Shown here in pieces: positions 42,358 to 53,879 of a stretch of DNA of 64,000 bases. The translations under genes and the position numbers were made by a program. The notes below the pieces were generated by a model. The model searched no databases. It saw only the letters and a list, made by a program, of their open reading frames with translations, and was not told the origin of the DNA. The DNA is from Musa acuminata AAA Group (lineage: Eukaryota > Streptophyta > Magnoliopsida > Zingiberales > Musaceae). The stretch is taken from positions 9,791,501 through 9,855,500 of the forward strand of contig NC_088342.1 of assembly GCF_036884655.1 (NCBI RefSeq). The letters run 5' to 3'. The number at the start of each line of letters is the position of its first letter. Position 1 is the stretch's first letter.

Positions 42358-43132
42358 TCGGCGTTTTCTGTTTTCATTTGTATATAATGCTGTCATGGTT
42401 TCAAATACTCAGTTTCTAAAGATCTGCTGTAGGACTTATCCAGTTATTATATGAAAGAGGTTCTGCTAATGTATTTGTTTGTAAGAGAGCTTTTATGTAT
42501 TATGGATTCCACAGGATTGGACATACATGCAAAAAGTGTTGCATAAATAATCTGATATATAAGATTGCAAACCCGAAGCTTTGTTTTCTATGATTTGTTG
42601 GGCCGTCCTTTGGAAGGGAAAGGACCCTCAAAACAATTGGCGAATGCTGCTGCGTGCCTTTATACATTGGGGAGTGACGGCTTACGCTGTGCCCCCGTCG
42701 AGTTCCCTGCTGCCGTCTTCTCCGGCGTGGGATATGAGACACGGAGAGGCAAAGCACGAAATATGACGACAGCTTAGTCTTTTGCAGGAATGCTCAATTA
42801 TAAGCGTGTTCAAGAAAGCAAGCAATATCAATTATAATCTGATATGAGAAATCACCTGATGAAGTTTAATCATCTCAGCCAGGCTCGTCCCAGCCGGAAT
42901 TATAGTATCCGGTCAGGTTCGATCACGATCAAGTCGTCGTCGACAGGGCTGGCTCGGAAACTACAGTAACGGTCAAAGATACGGCCCATGGGCTTATTCG
43001 TGTTCGTATCCAGATTCCTTGTTGACGTTCCTACTTGCTACATTTCTATGCGCCATCGTCGTTTAGGGTTTTGGATATCCTTCCTTCAGCCGTCGCTCCC
43101 TCCGATCGCGGCCTCGCGACAGATCACCCTCG
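42358..43132. other. Intergenic region: BPA1-like 3' UTR and HisRS promoter
   Basis: The first part is AT-rich 3' UTR. From about 42880 the sequence is GC-richer and contains the HisRS promoter motifs listed separately. Short open frames here show no family features. Confidence 0.5.
42983..43073 (+). promoter_or_regulatory. Site II pair plus telo-box upstream of histidyl-tRNA synthetase
   Basis: GGCCCATGGGCT (42983-42994) is a palindrome-like pair of site II elements (TGGGCC on the minus strand, TGGGCT on the plus). A telo-box in reverse orientation, TTTAGGGTTTTG (43062-43073), lies 60 bases before the ATG. In plants this combination marks promoters of translation and growth genes (TCP and TRB/PUR-alpha binding), which fits the downstream gene. 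Confidence 0.6.
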
Positions 43133-46100
43133 ATGGCTTCGCCCCCGCCGAACTACTCCGTCTCAGTCGGCGGGAAGGGCTCCTCCCTGTCCCCCGCCGC
43201 GGTCTACGCCGTCTCCCAGGGCCTCGCCTCCGTGACGATCGACCCCGCTGCCCTCGAGAAGCTCTCCCTTACCAAGCGAACTTCTCCGTTGAACCCCAAG
43301 CGCGATGGGCCGTCGAATTCCCGGTTGCTGACCTTGGAAGAGTCCCGCGCGGCCCTCGCCGTCCTGCTCAACAAGTTTGTTCTCTCCGACGCTGCCGTCC
43401 GCCCTTCCATCCCCTCCCTCATTGCAGACACGCTAGCCCTCCCGTCCGGTCACGAGTCCGTCGATTTCGGCTCGGCTTTGGGGTTTCTGAACTCGATCTT
43501 CCAGTTGAATTCGAAGAACGTTGGCGAGATTGAACTCGGCCGCGAGGAGGCTGGTGTCTTCGAGACCTCGTGCGCGGCTTCTGTTGGTGTCTGCGCCATG
43601 TTGGACTGCTGCTCCTCTGCTCTGGTGAAGGTGGCAGATGCCGTGGCAGCATTGTCTTGTGAGGCAGCTCGTGCTGATGTATCTGCATTCGATTTGTTCG
43701 GCTCTGGCGATGGATTCTCAATAAAGGATGAGACTGATGTGGCCAGCGACATGAAAGTATTGTTGTTTGGGTCGAAGCTTGTGGGGCAGAATGAATCGGG
43801 ATCGTTCAATGAGATACCTACAGTCACTGCTAGCTTTAGGGAAGCCGTGAGAACACTCCATGGTCGAACACGGGTTGAGTTGAACTCAACCGTTAAGTTC
43901 AAGAAATCAATGGTGTTTGGAAATCACGGAAAGGAGAAAGCTTTTGCAGGTTCAGTCTTGCCACTCGCCATGTCGATGCAATCGATGATTGAAAGTAGCT
44001 TGGACCGTTCAAAATCTACCATTAACATGATAAGTGATAATAGCTTACGCCTAAGGGTTGCGGAGGCTTTCTTGAAGGCCTGTCCCAGTTTGGATGGCGT
44101 AAGAGATCAGTTCCACTCAATTACTGAAAAGGCTGCCTCTAAGATTGACTATTTACTAACTCTGCACTATGTATATGAATATTTGGTTAAATTTCGGGAG
44201 GTTCTTGCTTGGGAGGCAGCAGTGGCTTTGTTTGCCTTAGAAATAGATGACTCGATTGAGAAACCTCAGGTGGATCAAGCAAGCAAGCTTAATGGAGACG
44301 TTGCAAAGGGTGAGAAGAAGACTGACAAGAAAAAGAAGAAGGCGTTAGGTAAGGGAACTTCTAGTATAAGACAGCTTCTCAGAGATAGTATTTTGTGCAA
44401 GTCCGATCCTTCTAGCGAAAATGTTGTGGTCTTGGTTGAGTGGGCACGTGACCTTGCAAAGTATTTTGATCCCAAAGATACTCGGCTAGATAACCTACTG
44501 ATAAAGGTGAAGGAAATAGTGGAGAGTAATGAAGTCAGAAGACTTCCTAAAATCCCCAAGGTAAGAAACACAAAATGATTTGATAATGTTTATCTTCTTC
44601 TAGTTTGTATATGTCGATTGTTTTTGGACTGTCTTACCCTGGTTGTCACCCTTATATTGTCAAGCTCGTTGGGTTATATCTGTTTGATATTGCATTCTAT
44701 GCTGGGAGTTACCATCTTTGAACATGCTAAGCATGGACTGTGTTTCTTCACATAACAAGTTTGTAAATTGTTATATGATCTAGGACTGGATTTTAAGTTT
44801 CGCCTTAATATTTTACTTGCTTCAAGGCAATTTTAGAACATGTTTTACATTACAAATGTCTCTTATATTGTCAAGCTCCTTCTCTTTATTATATCAGTTT
44901 AATATTGCATTATGTGCTGGAAACTAACCACCTTTGGTCATGCTGGGTACAAAATTTATTTCTTAGGCAAATTCTCGGAAAAAACCCCTAACTTTAAGGA
45001 TTTCCGACAGAGCGTCCCAACTTTGAAAAATTCCTACAGTGTACCCTTAATCGTCTGACAATATCATTTTACCTCTACCTCCGTCATCCCACCATCGCCT
45101 ATGCCTTGCAGTGTCGTCTTGCACCGCCTCTGCCACTGCCCTTGTGCCCTCGTCAGAACCCCCCCTCATCGTCACTCACAGGCCCTCCTCATCGTCGAGG
45201 TCGATAGATTCCCCTCGTTGTTGATTGCGAGTGAGGAAGGAGGGGGGCGGCCCATGTGCCCTCGTTGTTGCCCACAACCCCCTCTCGCCATTGATCGCAG
45301 GCGAGGAAGGAGATGAGGCGGCTCATGCGACCTCACCGTTGGCCGCGGGCGAGGAAGGAGAGGGCGGCGGCAGCCCTCATTTCTGGTGGGTCCAACGGGT
45401 TAGAGGGGAGGGGAGGCGGCTGTTGGGGTCTTGCGAGGGTGAGGCCTCTGCTGTTGGTCATCTCCATGCGCGTTGTCACCTATGCCGCAAACGATGGCCG
45501 GCTGTTCTGAGCAGCGGAGAGTGGTCGCTGACAGGGGTAGGCTAGTTATTTTGAAAAAACGGCACTCTGTAGAAATTTCTCAAAGTTGGGGCAGTATCCG
45601 AGAAATTCTCAAAGTTAGGAGCTATTTTCGGGAATTCGTCATTGTTTCTTTACATTTTATAAATTGTTATATGATAATGGACTGGATTATAAGTTTCTTA
45701 TTCTCAACTTGCATCAAGCATTGTTCTTGGGAATTATTCTGAGGTTTGGTTTGTTTGCATTTATGCTTTCTTCTGCTAGTGGTAGGAATGCAAGAATTGT
45801 TATTTTCTTTGTTTTTTTAATGAATGAAGTTTCATTAAAGTCTTATTTTTTGGCTCAACATAACATTTATTCCCTTGCATCTTCAGAAAAAAAAAGTGAA
45901 CCTCATGCTGTTTCAAGATTTACTGAAGCTTGATGTTCATAAAAAACATGTGAAAATATTTGAGAAACGAAAAGTAGAATTTTTCTTTCGTAATCATTTT
46001 CTGATACAGAAAATTCAATATTAGCGACCGTTTAGAATGCCTTTGCATACCTTGATACTCTGTCGACAAACAGGGACACAACATATGTTAAACTAAAACC

Positions 46101-49100
46101 CATCTATATATTTTCTTAATGTTATTTGATCTCATAAAACATATACAACTCCTTTTATCATTTCAAATAATCATTTTCTTTTTTGGGTATGTTTGTTAGG
46201 GCACACGTGATTTTGGCAAAGAACAAATGGCCATTAGAGAACGTGCATTTTCAATCATTACAGGTGTCTTTAAGATGCATGGTGCTGTTGCCCTTGATAC
46301 TCCTGTCTTTGAATTAAGAGAGACCCTTATGGGAAAGTATGGGGAGGATTCAAAGTTAATATATGACCTTGCCGATCAGGTATATACAAGAATGTTAGTT
46401 GTCCTTTTTTTGTAGTGGTTTGTTGTCCTTTGATTTTTAATTGCAAATGGTTTTATTAGCAAGATTGTTCTTTAATTTTTTGTATAGGGTGGTGAGCTCT
46501 GTTCTCTGCGATATGATTTAACTGTGCCATTTGCGAGATACTTGGCTATGAATAATATCAATGCATTAAAAAGATACCAAATAGCTAAAGTATACAGAAG
46601 GGATAATCCATCAAAGGGAAGATACCGTGAATTCTACCAATGTGACTTTGATATTGCTGGGCATTATGAAACGATGGAACCTGATTTCGAGGTTATCAAA
46701 GTCTTGACTGAACTGTTGGATCAGCTTGACATAGGCAGCTATGAGGTAACTTTTCCCTCAATAATTGCACAAAACCATATGTTTTCTGTTCTTAATATTT
46801 CATCTTCTTTCTAATATATATCAGAAAACTTTCAACGTGAGACCAACGAGAATTCTGAAAGAAAAAGTTCTTGCCCTTGTAAAATAGTCAGATGTGAGGA
46901 ACAGTTGTAACTGGCGAATCTAAACTGCTTCTGAATTATTTATGTAGCTATCACAAAGGATCTTTTTTGTTTTGCAGATTAAGCTGAATCATCGAAAGTT
47001 ACTAGATGGGATGTTGGAAATCTGTGGTGTGCCTTCTGAAAAATTTAGAACAGTTTGCTCAAGCATCGATAAACTGGACAAACAACCATTTGAACAGATC
47101 AAAAAGGAACTGGTGAGAACAGTATTGGCTAATTTCAGTGACTGTTAGCTAGTCTGAGAAAGGATTCCAAATATTTTCTCCAGCTTATAAAGCCATTTTT
47201 TTTGCTTTAGGTTGACGAGAAGGGTTTAGCAGTTGAAACTGCTGATAAGATTGGTGCTTTTGTGAAGAAAAGAGGCCCACCACTCAAAATTTTATCAGAA
47301 CTAAAGAAAGAGGGGAGCCAATTCTTGGAGAATGCTGGGTCTGTCCTTGCATTGAATGATTTGGAGATTTTGTTTAAAGCTCTTGAAAAGGCAAAGTGTT
47401 TAGACAGAGTGGTTTTTGACTTGAGTCTTGCAAGAGGACTTGATTATTATACTGGTGTTATATATGAAGCAGTTTTCAAAGGATCTACACAGGTAAGATA
47501 TACCTCAAGCATGTTATGTAGGATGTATATTAGAGATACTCTATGGGCTTTTCTGTTGCCACTCAAGTAGCTGAGTGTTTGGTTGAAGTAATGATTATGT
47601 TTGATACTCATGTCAACTTTTTAACACAAAGTCACAAACACATTAGAACTAGTTTCAGAGGATTAAAAGTCAATTTAGCATTAATGCAGCATTTTTCCCA
47701 CTAGACACTGAATTAGAGTATTATCTTAAACTGTCAAGGAAAGATTCACCTAGTCCCTTGCACCATCAATTATGCTTTCCCATATTTGCATTTGAGCATA
47801 ATTCAAGGAAATATGCTTCATATATTTCTTTAGATAGCTGGAGTTGTTGGTTCTATTTCGGTACCCACTATGCGCGATGGTTTTCTAATGACTTTATATG
47901 TCTGGAAGTCACTGTGAAGAGGATGTCTTATTTTTTGTCCACTTTCCATTAGCTGTGTGTTGATGCATTGAAGTTAATAGAATTTCGGACCATGTGTGGA
48001 TTTTCTTGTTTTAGAGATGCTCATTTATAAAGGCATTATAGTTACCTAAACTGTATTGTCATATTTCTTCAGTCGCAAACAGGTGCCCATATCCTTAAAA
48101 TGTGAAAGTAATATTAGTGTTTCTTTGGACTGTCTAGATTTGGGCATAAACTTTTTGCCAGAGATTGGTTACCAGTCTACCCTATCGGTCCCTTGATATG
48201 TGCTAAGGAACTTCAAAGCTTATAAACACTCTTTAATCTTGTTCTTTGGGCGAGGGCAACTTTTCCAGGGATGTTGAGTATGAAGTGAGACATTAATTAA
48301 TAAGAAAATTAGGTCATCTGCAGAAGCTACATTATCATCAACTTTTATGAGCTTTCCCTGAAAAAAAAGATTGTGCAATGCTTTTTGCCTTAAGAATATA
48401 CTTTGTGTTTGGTTAGGGGTTAAAATTTCTGGACAAAATCATTCATTTAATTCACCCATCTAGGCAGGCTGTTTTGACCTAGATTATTCAGGTTAAACTC
48501 CTTTGTTCAGGTTAGTTAACTTTTAATGGCTCGTGCATTTGTCTGTTACACCTGGGAGCACCAATTTAACCCTACCTAACTTGAACCAATTATATTTTTG
48601 TATTATTAGTGAGTTAAGGAAGACTGATTCTTTTATCACTGCATCTGCATTCTAGGTTGGCTCTATTGCAGCAGGTGGACGATATGATAATCTAGTAGGG
48701 ATGTTCAGCGGAAAGCAGGTTCCTGCAGTTGGCGTCAGCCTTGGAATCGAGAGAGTGTTTACAATAATGGAGCAACTTGAAAAAGACCGGAATCAGGTAT
48801 GCTTTATTTACAAACATTTCCTATACATTCAGTACATGAAAGACAGATATTTTCCATTCATTCTCACTTGTTAAACATGGATGATTTCAAGATTTTTTCA
48901 ATCCCATATGTTTTATTCTTTTATGGACTGTTCGTGTGACTGTGTCATCTATGCTGTGACTATATCATCTGTGCTACCTTGTAAAAGGTGTACATCTCTA
49001 GCACTTTTGCATTATTTAACATATTCCTCTTTTGTTTTTCCCTCATCTGTCGGCTTGAATACTCCATGATTTTATGACTCCGCCACTATCATACGCAAAC

Positions 49101-50570
49101 AAACACAATAATTAGTTTTATCAGTTGTGCATATGAGCTAAGAGTGAGACAAATGAGTGACAGCACCACTTAACTAACACAAACTTACTAGTGATATTTA
49201 GAGTCTTTACAAAGATTTGACAATCCATGATATGAGCATGTGATACATGGTTTTTATTAGTCCCATTTTGAGATTATGTTCGTTGAATTTCACTTTTTTT
49301 AGGCCTTTAGGACAAGATGAATTTAGTAAAACATGGGCATGTATGCAGCCTTTGTTGTTTTATCATTCCAATATCTTTTCACGTTCCTTCTTTCCAAGCA
49401 AAGAGGGAATGCTTCTCTATATCAACAAGAGACTAATTTTGACAAGGCTAAGCAACCTGATTTTGTATATAGCTTACTAAATTGTTTTTTCCTGGTTTTG
49501 GATGATGCTCAAAAGTGGGTATATAGAACAGGGAATTGTTCTGAAATTTTTGCTGCTCTTTTGAATGTTTATATAACATATATGATGTTCATGGGGCTAT
49601 GGACATCTGTTGTTTAAGAAATTCTTTGGTGTGGTGCTTTATTGTGTGTCCACGTGCATGCATAATCACTTGATGACTGAATCGAAAATTTGATACTTAG
49701 CCCTTAGGTCTTCAATTTCCTGAAGACTTCAAGGTTTTGATGACATTAACATTTCTTGTACTTGCTAACCAAATTGCTTTGCTTTTATTTTCCTTTTGCA
49801 TCTCTGTCTGTTTGATTTGGAGCAAAATCCACCTATATGTTAAACTGAGCCTTTCCAATCTAACAGATCACAGTCATCTGTCCCCACCCCCTTTGGAAGA
49901 GACAAGCTTAGATTTTGAATGTACTTGCCTCAGAAAATATCCCTTGGAAGTAGAAAGTGAGTTGAGTGAGCTAGCCATTGATTGGAAATGGTGGCAAAGA
50001 ATGTTCGGATTCTAAAGTGCTGTCTTGTTTGGTTTGCTGACTAATGTTTAGGAATTCGATGAGTGGACAAAGATGCTTCTTAATGTGTTTAAGATAATTT
50101 GATCTACTTTTATATATTCATTAATCATTTTATTTCAAATTTTAGGCCACCTGTGAAGGTTTGTCTTTAGAAGATAATAAATATCTTTTTTTGGTTATTC
50201 TTCATTGATTTTTACTCAAGTTGGTATGATCATGTACATTGCTGGTTCTGATATTCTGATTTTGCAGTTAATCCGTGCCTCCGAGACACAAGTTTTGGTG
50301 GCTATCCTCGGGAAGGATCTCACGCTGGCTGCAGAAATTGTCGGCCAACTGTGGGATGCTAAAATTAAAGCTGAATTTGGGCTGACCAAAAGGGTGATGA
50401 ATCACATCAACCGGGCGAAGCAATCTGGCATCCCTTGGATGGTCCTTGTGGGAGAATCTGAGGTGAGTAGTGGCATTTTTAAGTTGAAGAGCATCGAAGC
50501 CAATCAAGAAGAGGAGATTCCTAGGGAAAAAATTGTTGACGAGCTCCAGAGACGGCTTGGTATTGTCTGA
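43133..50570 (+). CDS. Histidine--tRNA ligase, cytosolic type (7 exons)
   Basis: Exons: 43133-44560, 46200-46379, 46488-46745, 46978-47112, 47211-47492, 48656-48796, 50268-50570 (908 aa). The enzyme charges tRNA-His with histidine. The class II core starts at residue 477 ([17 protein letters not shown], motif 1 region). Motif 2 lies around 571-592 ([20 protein letters not shown]), the histidine-specific RGLDYYTG at 742-749, and motif 3 near 770-797 (GRYDNLVG ... [11 protein letters not shown]). The last exon is the anticodon-binding domain. Exon 1 alone encodes a 476-residue plant-type extension with a lysine-rich stretch ([10 protein letters not shown]) before the core. It begins [20 protein letters not shown], and there is no clear organelle presequence, so a cytosolic location is inferred. 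The length is close to plant cytosolic relatives (about 880). Intron 1 holds a foldback element. The promoter has site II and telo-box motifs. Confidence 0.95.
44970..45636. mobile_element. Foldback MITE-like element, family B, in intron 1 of HisRS
   Basis: The inverted ends match over about 75-100 bp: AATTCTCGGAAAAAACCCC, CTAACTTTAAGGATTTC and CCCAACTTTGAAAAATT on the left, mirrored on the right by GGGAATT..., TTCTCAAAGTTAGGAGC and AATTTCTCAAAGTTGGGG. The core is GC-rich with repeated GCGAGGAAGGAG words and open frames that reflect composition only. The architecture (AT-rich arms, GC-rich core) resembles family A, but the arms differ in sequence. Confidence 0.65.
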
Positions 50571-51224
50571 AAAAAGCAACACGGCAGTGAATGCTTTCTT
50601 AATTCCCTCCAAAGAGCCAACAGAACCAGACAACACGATGAAAAATCTTCAATAACAGACATTTCGATTCAAAGCATGGAGCATTTTACTTTCTATTTGA
50701 GTTGGTATTTAATCCAAGCAAATGCTTAACCTTGAGAGGCAAAGCAGTCGATGGGCACTCAATAACCTGCTAACTCAGGAGCCAGCACTTGATTGGAATC
50801 CATGGAATAGATAGACAATACATCTTCAGTAAGAGCTACATTCTTTTCATTTTCTTTCTTTTTTTTTTATTTTGGCTTGTAAGCAGCTCAAGTTTTTGAA
50901 GGGTCTTCTGCATCTTCTGCTAGATGATGAAGTTTGTCACCGGTGATCAATGAGACCTCCATTGGTATTTGATCCTCCACACTTGCTTGTGTTTCTGTAT
51001 AGATGTGTAGGGGATTGTTGTAAGGATGGCATGTTGATTTATCGAGGTTTTCTTATCTGATACAGAACAGGCAGTAGTCGTAGTAGATCTTTTTCAGTGT
51101 GCTTGGATAGGATTCCAAGGGAATGAATGCTACGTCATTCTATCCTCCAATGACACACCTCTGATCGGTAACCTTGAAAACAGGGAGGTCGGAGAGAGGG
51201 ATGGAAATCCAGCCTTCCACTCAA

Positions 51225-51790
51225 CAGTTTCCTTATCGATGCACGAATCTTAAAGCCAGATGTCCAAGGTTCCAATCTCATCGATGCGCAACTCTTAAAG
51301 CGAGACGGACGGACGTGGCTCTTGCAGTGCCCTCATCGCACGAGGGTCCAATCTCATCGATGCACAACTCTTAAAGCGAGACGGTTGTGAATCTTACAGT
51401 ATCTTCATCGCACAAACGTCCAAGCAAGAGACCCAAGGTTCCAATCTCATCGATGCACAAATCTTAAAGCGAGACGGTCATCGATCTTACGGTATCTTTT
51501 TTTGCACAAATCTCTAAGCGAGACGGCCAAGGTTCCAATCTCATCTATGAACATATCTTAACGCAAGACGGACGTCGATCTTACAGCATCTTGTTTGCAC
51601 TAAGCGGGACGTCCATGGTTTCAATCTCATTGATGCACACATCTTAAAGCGAGACGGCCGCGGTGCCTCATCGCACAAACATCTAAGCAAGACATCCAAG
51701 GTTCCAATCTCGTCCATGCGCAAATCTTAAAGCGAGTCGGACGTGGATCTTACGTTCCAATCTCATCGACGCACGACTCCTAAAGCGAAA
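51225..51790. repeat. Degenerate minisatellite, higher-order unit about 95-105 bp, about 6 copies
   Basis: Each unit has a half containing GGTTCCAATCTCATCGATGC followed by ACAAATCTTAAAGCGAGACGG, and a second half like GATCTTACAGTATCTTCATC then GCACAAACGTCTAAGCAAGA. The halves are themselves similar, so the array probably grew from a ~50 bp unit. Best-conserved word: CTTAAAGCGAGACGG (at least five times). Confidence 0.8.
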
Positions 51791-52492
51791 CGGACGCAGA
51801 CGTGCCTTGCAGCGGACCCCCAATGTCCCGGCGTCCCCTCCGGCCCTCCCCCTCCCTGCTGCGCTGCGGCGGCCCTCCTTCCCCACCTTGTCCTCGCAAT
51901 TATAAGGAATCCCCAAGGCCGCAACGAAACAAGCTTGATGGAGAAACCGGTGGGGAAGAATGACGGGAACACGAAGCAGCAGCAATTTACGATCGCCATC
52001 TTCCACTCCGATCTCACCCGTACGGTTTTCTTCTGGCCGATGAAGAAGAGGTGTAGTTCTGAATCATGTTCTTCGAGGATTAATGCATATTTATATTCAC
52101 TACTTCAAAATCTTAAGTTCGAATCTATATCTATGTTTCCTTTTCAGTGTTTGAGATAGATTTTGTTCATATCTCAATCTTACACCTTCGAGATCTGTCT
52201 TGATTTCTTCTTATTCATCTTTGGGGTGATTACACTATCCCAAAGATGTTTCACCTATTTGTTGTAAATGGTGCCTTTGTCATCTCTTCTTCGTCCGTTT
52301 TCCTCTACTAGCTTTGGTTTTTAGACCAAGTCAACTGCGTCATACTACTCCCAACAGTCGTGCAAACATGTCTGGATGTCATCCCACACTGCGTTTTGAC
52401 AGAAACTTTAATCTCGTGAATTCATTACGCGATGACAAGTTTGTCTCATGATGAATTACCTTCTTGTTCATTAAATTGCTTTGCAGATTTCA

Positions 52493-52751
52493 ACTCGAAG
52501 GACAAATATCAGAAGGTTACATCTCTCAGCATCTGCATTCACTTATCACTACTCTCTTTTATGGTCTGTCTCAGAGCTCATTTACCCGTGCCTTCAATTT
52601 TCTTCCCCAGAACAGTGCTGTGCGTGACGAGCAAGCAAGGCCAGTGAGCACCCTCTCCACACAGTCGAATTCAGCTTCTCAATCCAAGAAATCGATCGTT
52701 GTGTTCTTCTTCCTTTGGAGTATATTTGTGGCAAGACTTTGCGAGCAATAG
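52493..52751 (+). pseudogene. Orphan exon-like ORF with hydrophobic C-terminus
   Basis: Following a good acceptor (TTAAATTGCTTTGCAG ending 52486), an open frame reads FQLEGQISEGYISQHLHSLI, continues with TTLFYGLSQSSFTRAFNFLP and a Ser/Gln-rich linker, and ends in a hydrophobic segment (IVVFFFLWSIFVARL) four residues before a TAG at 52749. It looks like the last exon of a tail-anchored protein. The nearest upstream ORF with an ATG (51938) does not join to it in frame at any donor I can see. I do not recognise the family. It could be a gene fragment, or the end of a gene with unseen exons. Confidence 0.35.
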
Positions 52752-53089
52752 TTGCTCGTGTTGGCATGAAAGAAGGAATCTACCGACCAAGTTTGGTTCA
52801 ATCGTGATGTATTCTGTGCTATGTATTCTACCCTCATTTATATGACGCGACTTATCCTTACTGCAGAATCTGATGAACACTAGTGTGGCATCGAGAGCAC
52901 ATATCGTGCATGAGAAGTCCCTCCCTATTCATGTCCGCACTTCAAAGAAGCAGTGGTGTCAGAGAATTAGACGTCACACAGCGATGCTACTTCGTTTACC
53001 GAAGCATGCTACTTTCTTTAGCGACCAACTCCCTTCGATTTATTCCTACCTACGCTCTGCCCAATACATCCTATCAAATATATGAGCTA

Positions 53090-53800
53090 TACGGCTGTGT
53101 AATATTAATGTCCTTTTGTCTCTATATTTTAAAAAATTATATTGATATCGATATAATTATAGAATTAAAATATTTATATTTATTTATCCTAACATTATCG
53201 ATTTTTTCGATGAAAATAAAAATAAAATATCAAAATATAATCTTAACGTTTCAATCAGTAGTGACAGATGATAGTGTCGATGAACGACGAAAGAGCTATC
53301 GATGCAGATGTTAAGCGAAGTTGTTATGCATTTACATTGGCATCGACATCTTCCGTCGCCATCGATGTCTAATATCAATGTCCTTTAGGGGCATCTTATT
53401 AGTTAGATATATTTAGTATCTTAGTTTTTATATTTTTAAAAATTTATATTGATATATCTATAATTATAAAATTAAAATATTCAGATCTATTTACCCTACC
53501 TAACATCATCAAATTAATTAATAAAAAATATAATTTTAATATTATAATCAGTGATGACGAATTACAGTACTAACGAGCAATGAAAGGATTACCAATGAAG
53601 ATGTCAAACGATACCGGTCTATATCAGCATCGATGACATCCGTCATCATCAACTAGAATATTAAAATTATCTTTTTATTTTTATATTTTTATTAATAAAA
53701 TTAATTATGTTAAGATAAATGGATCAAATATTTTAGTTTCGTAATTATATAGATGTCAATATAATTTTTAAAATATAAGGATAAAAATACTAGATGTAGC
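53090..53800. mobile_element. Two clustered family A foldback sequences upstream of the HD-ZIP IV gene
   Basis: The segment from about 53120 (TTTTAAAAAATTATATTGAT ... AAAATATTT ... TTTATCCTAACATTATCGAT) is clearly homologous to the left arm of the element at 16296-17125. A second left arm starts near 53430 (TTTTTAAAAATTTATATTGA ... TTTACCCTACCTAACATCATC), and an inverted arm lies at about 53700-53790 (TTAAGATAAATGG ... AAATATTTTAG). Cores carry GATGCAGATG and ATCGATG words as in family A. Both copies are more degraded than the 16 kb copy. Confidence 0.6.
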
Positions 53801-53879
53801 TAATTGATAACACGTAAATACTACGTCCAATATATCAGCTATATGGCTGTGTAATGCCAATGTCCTTTAGGGGCATTAT

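Noticed and set aside
43450..43902. 150-codon open frame on the minus strand inside HisRS exon 1
   Set aside because: It is antisense to a strongly supported exon, has no family features and reflects the GC-rich codon pattern.
51225..51790. Possible CRISPR-like array
   Set aside because: Repeats are degenerate and the intervening segments are related to one another, so there are no true spacers; this is a plant nuclear minisatellite.
53328..53335. Minus-strand TAAATGCA (L1-box) 1.6 kb upstream of the HD-ZIP IV gene
   Set aside because: It lies inside a degraded foldback element far from the start, and a single 8-mer is expected by chance; not claimed as autoregulation.
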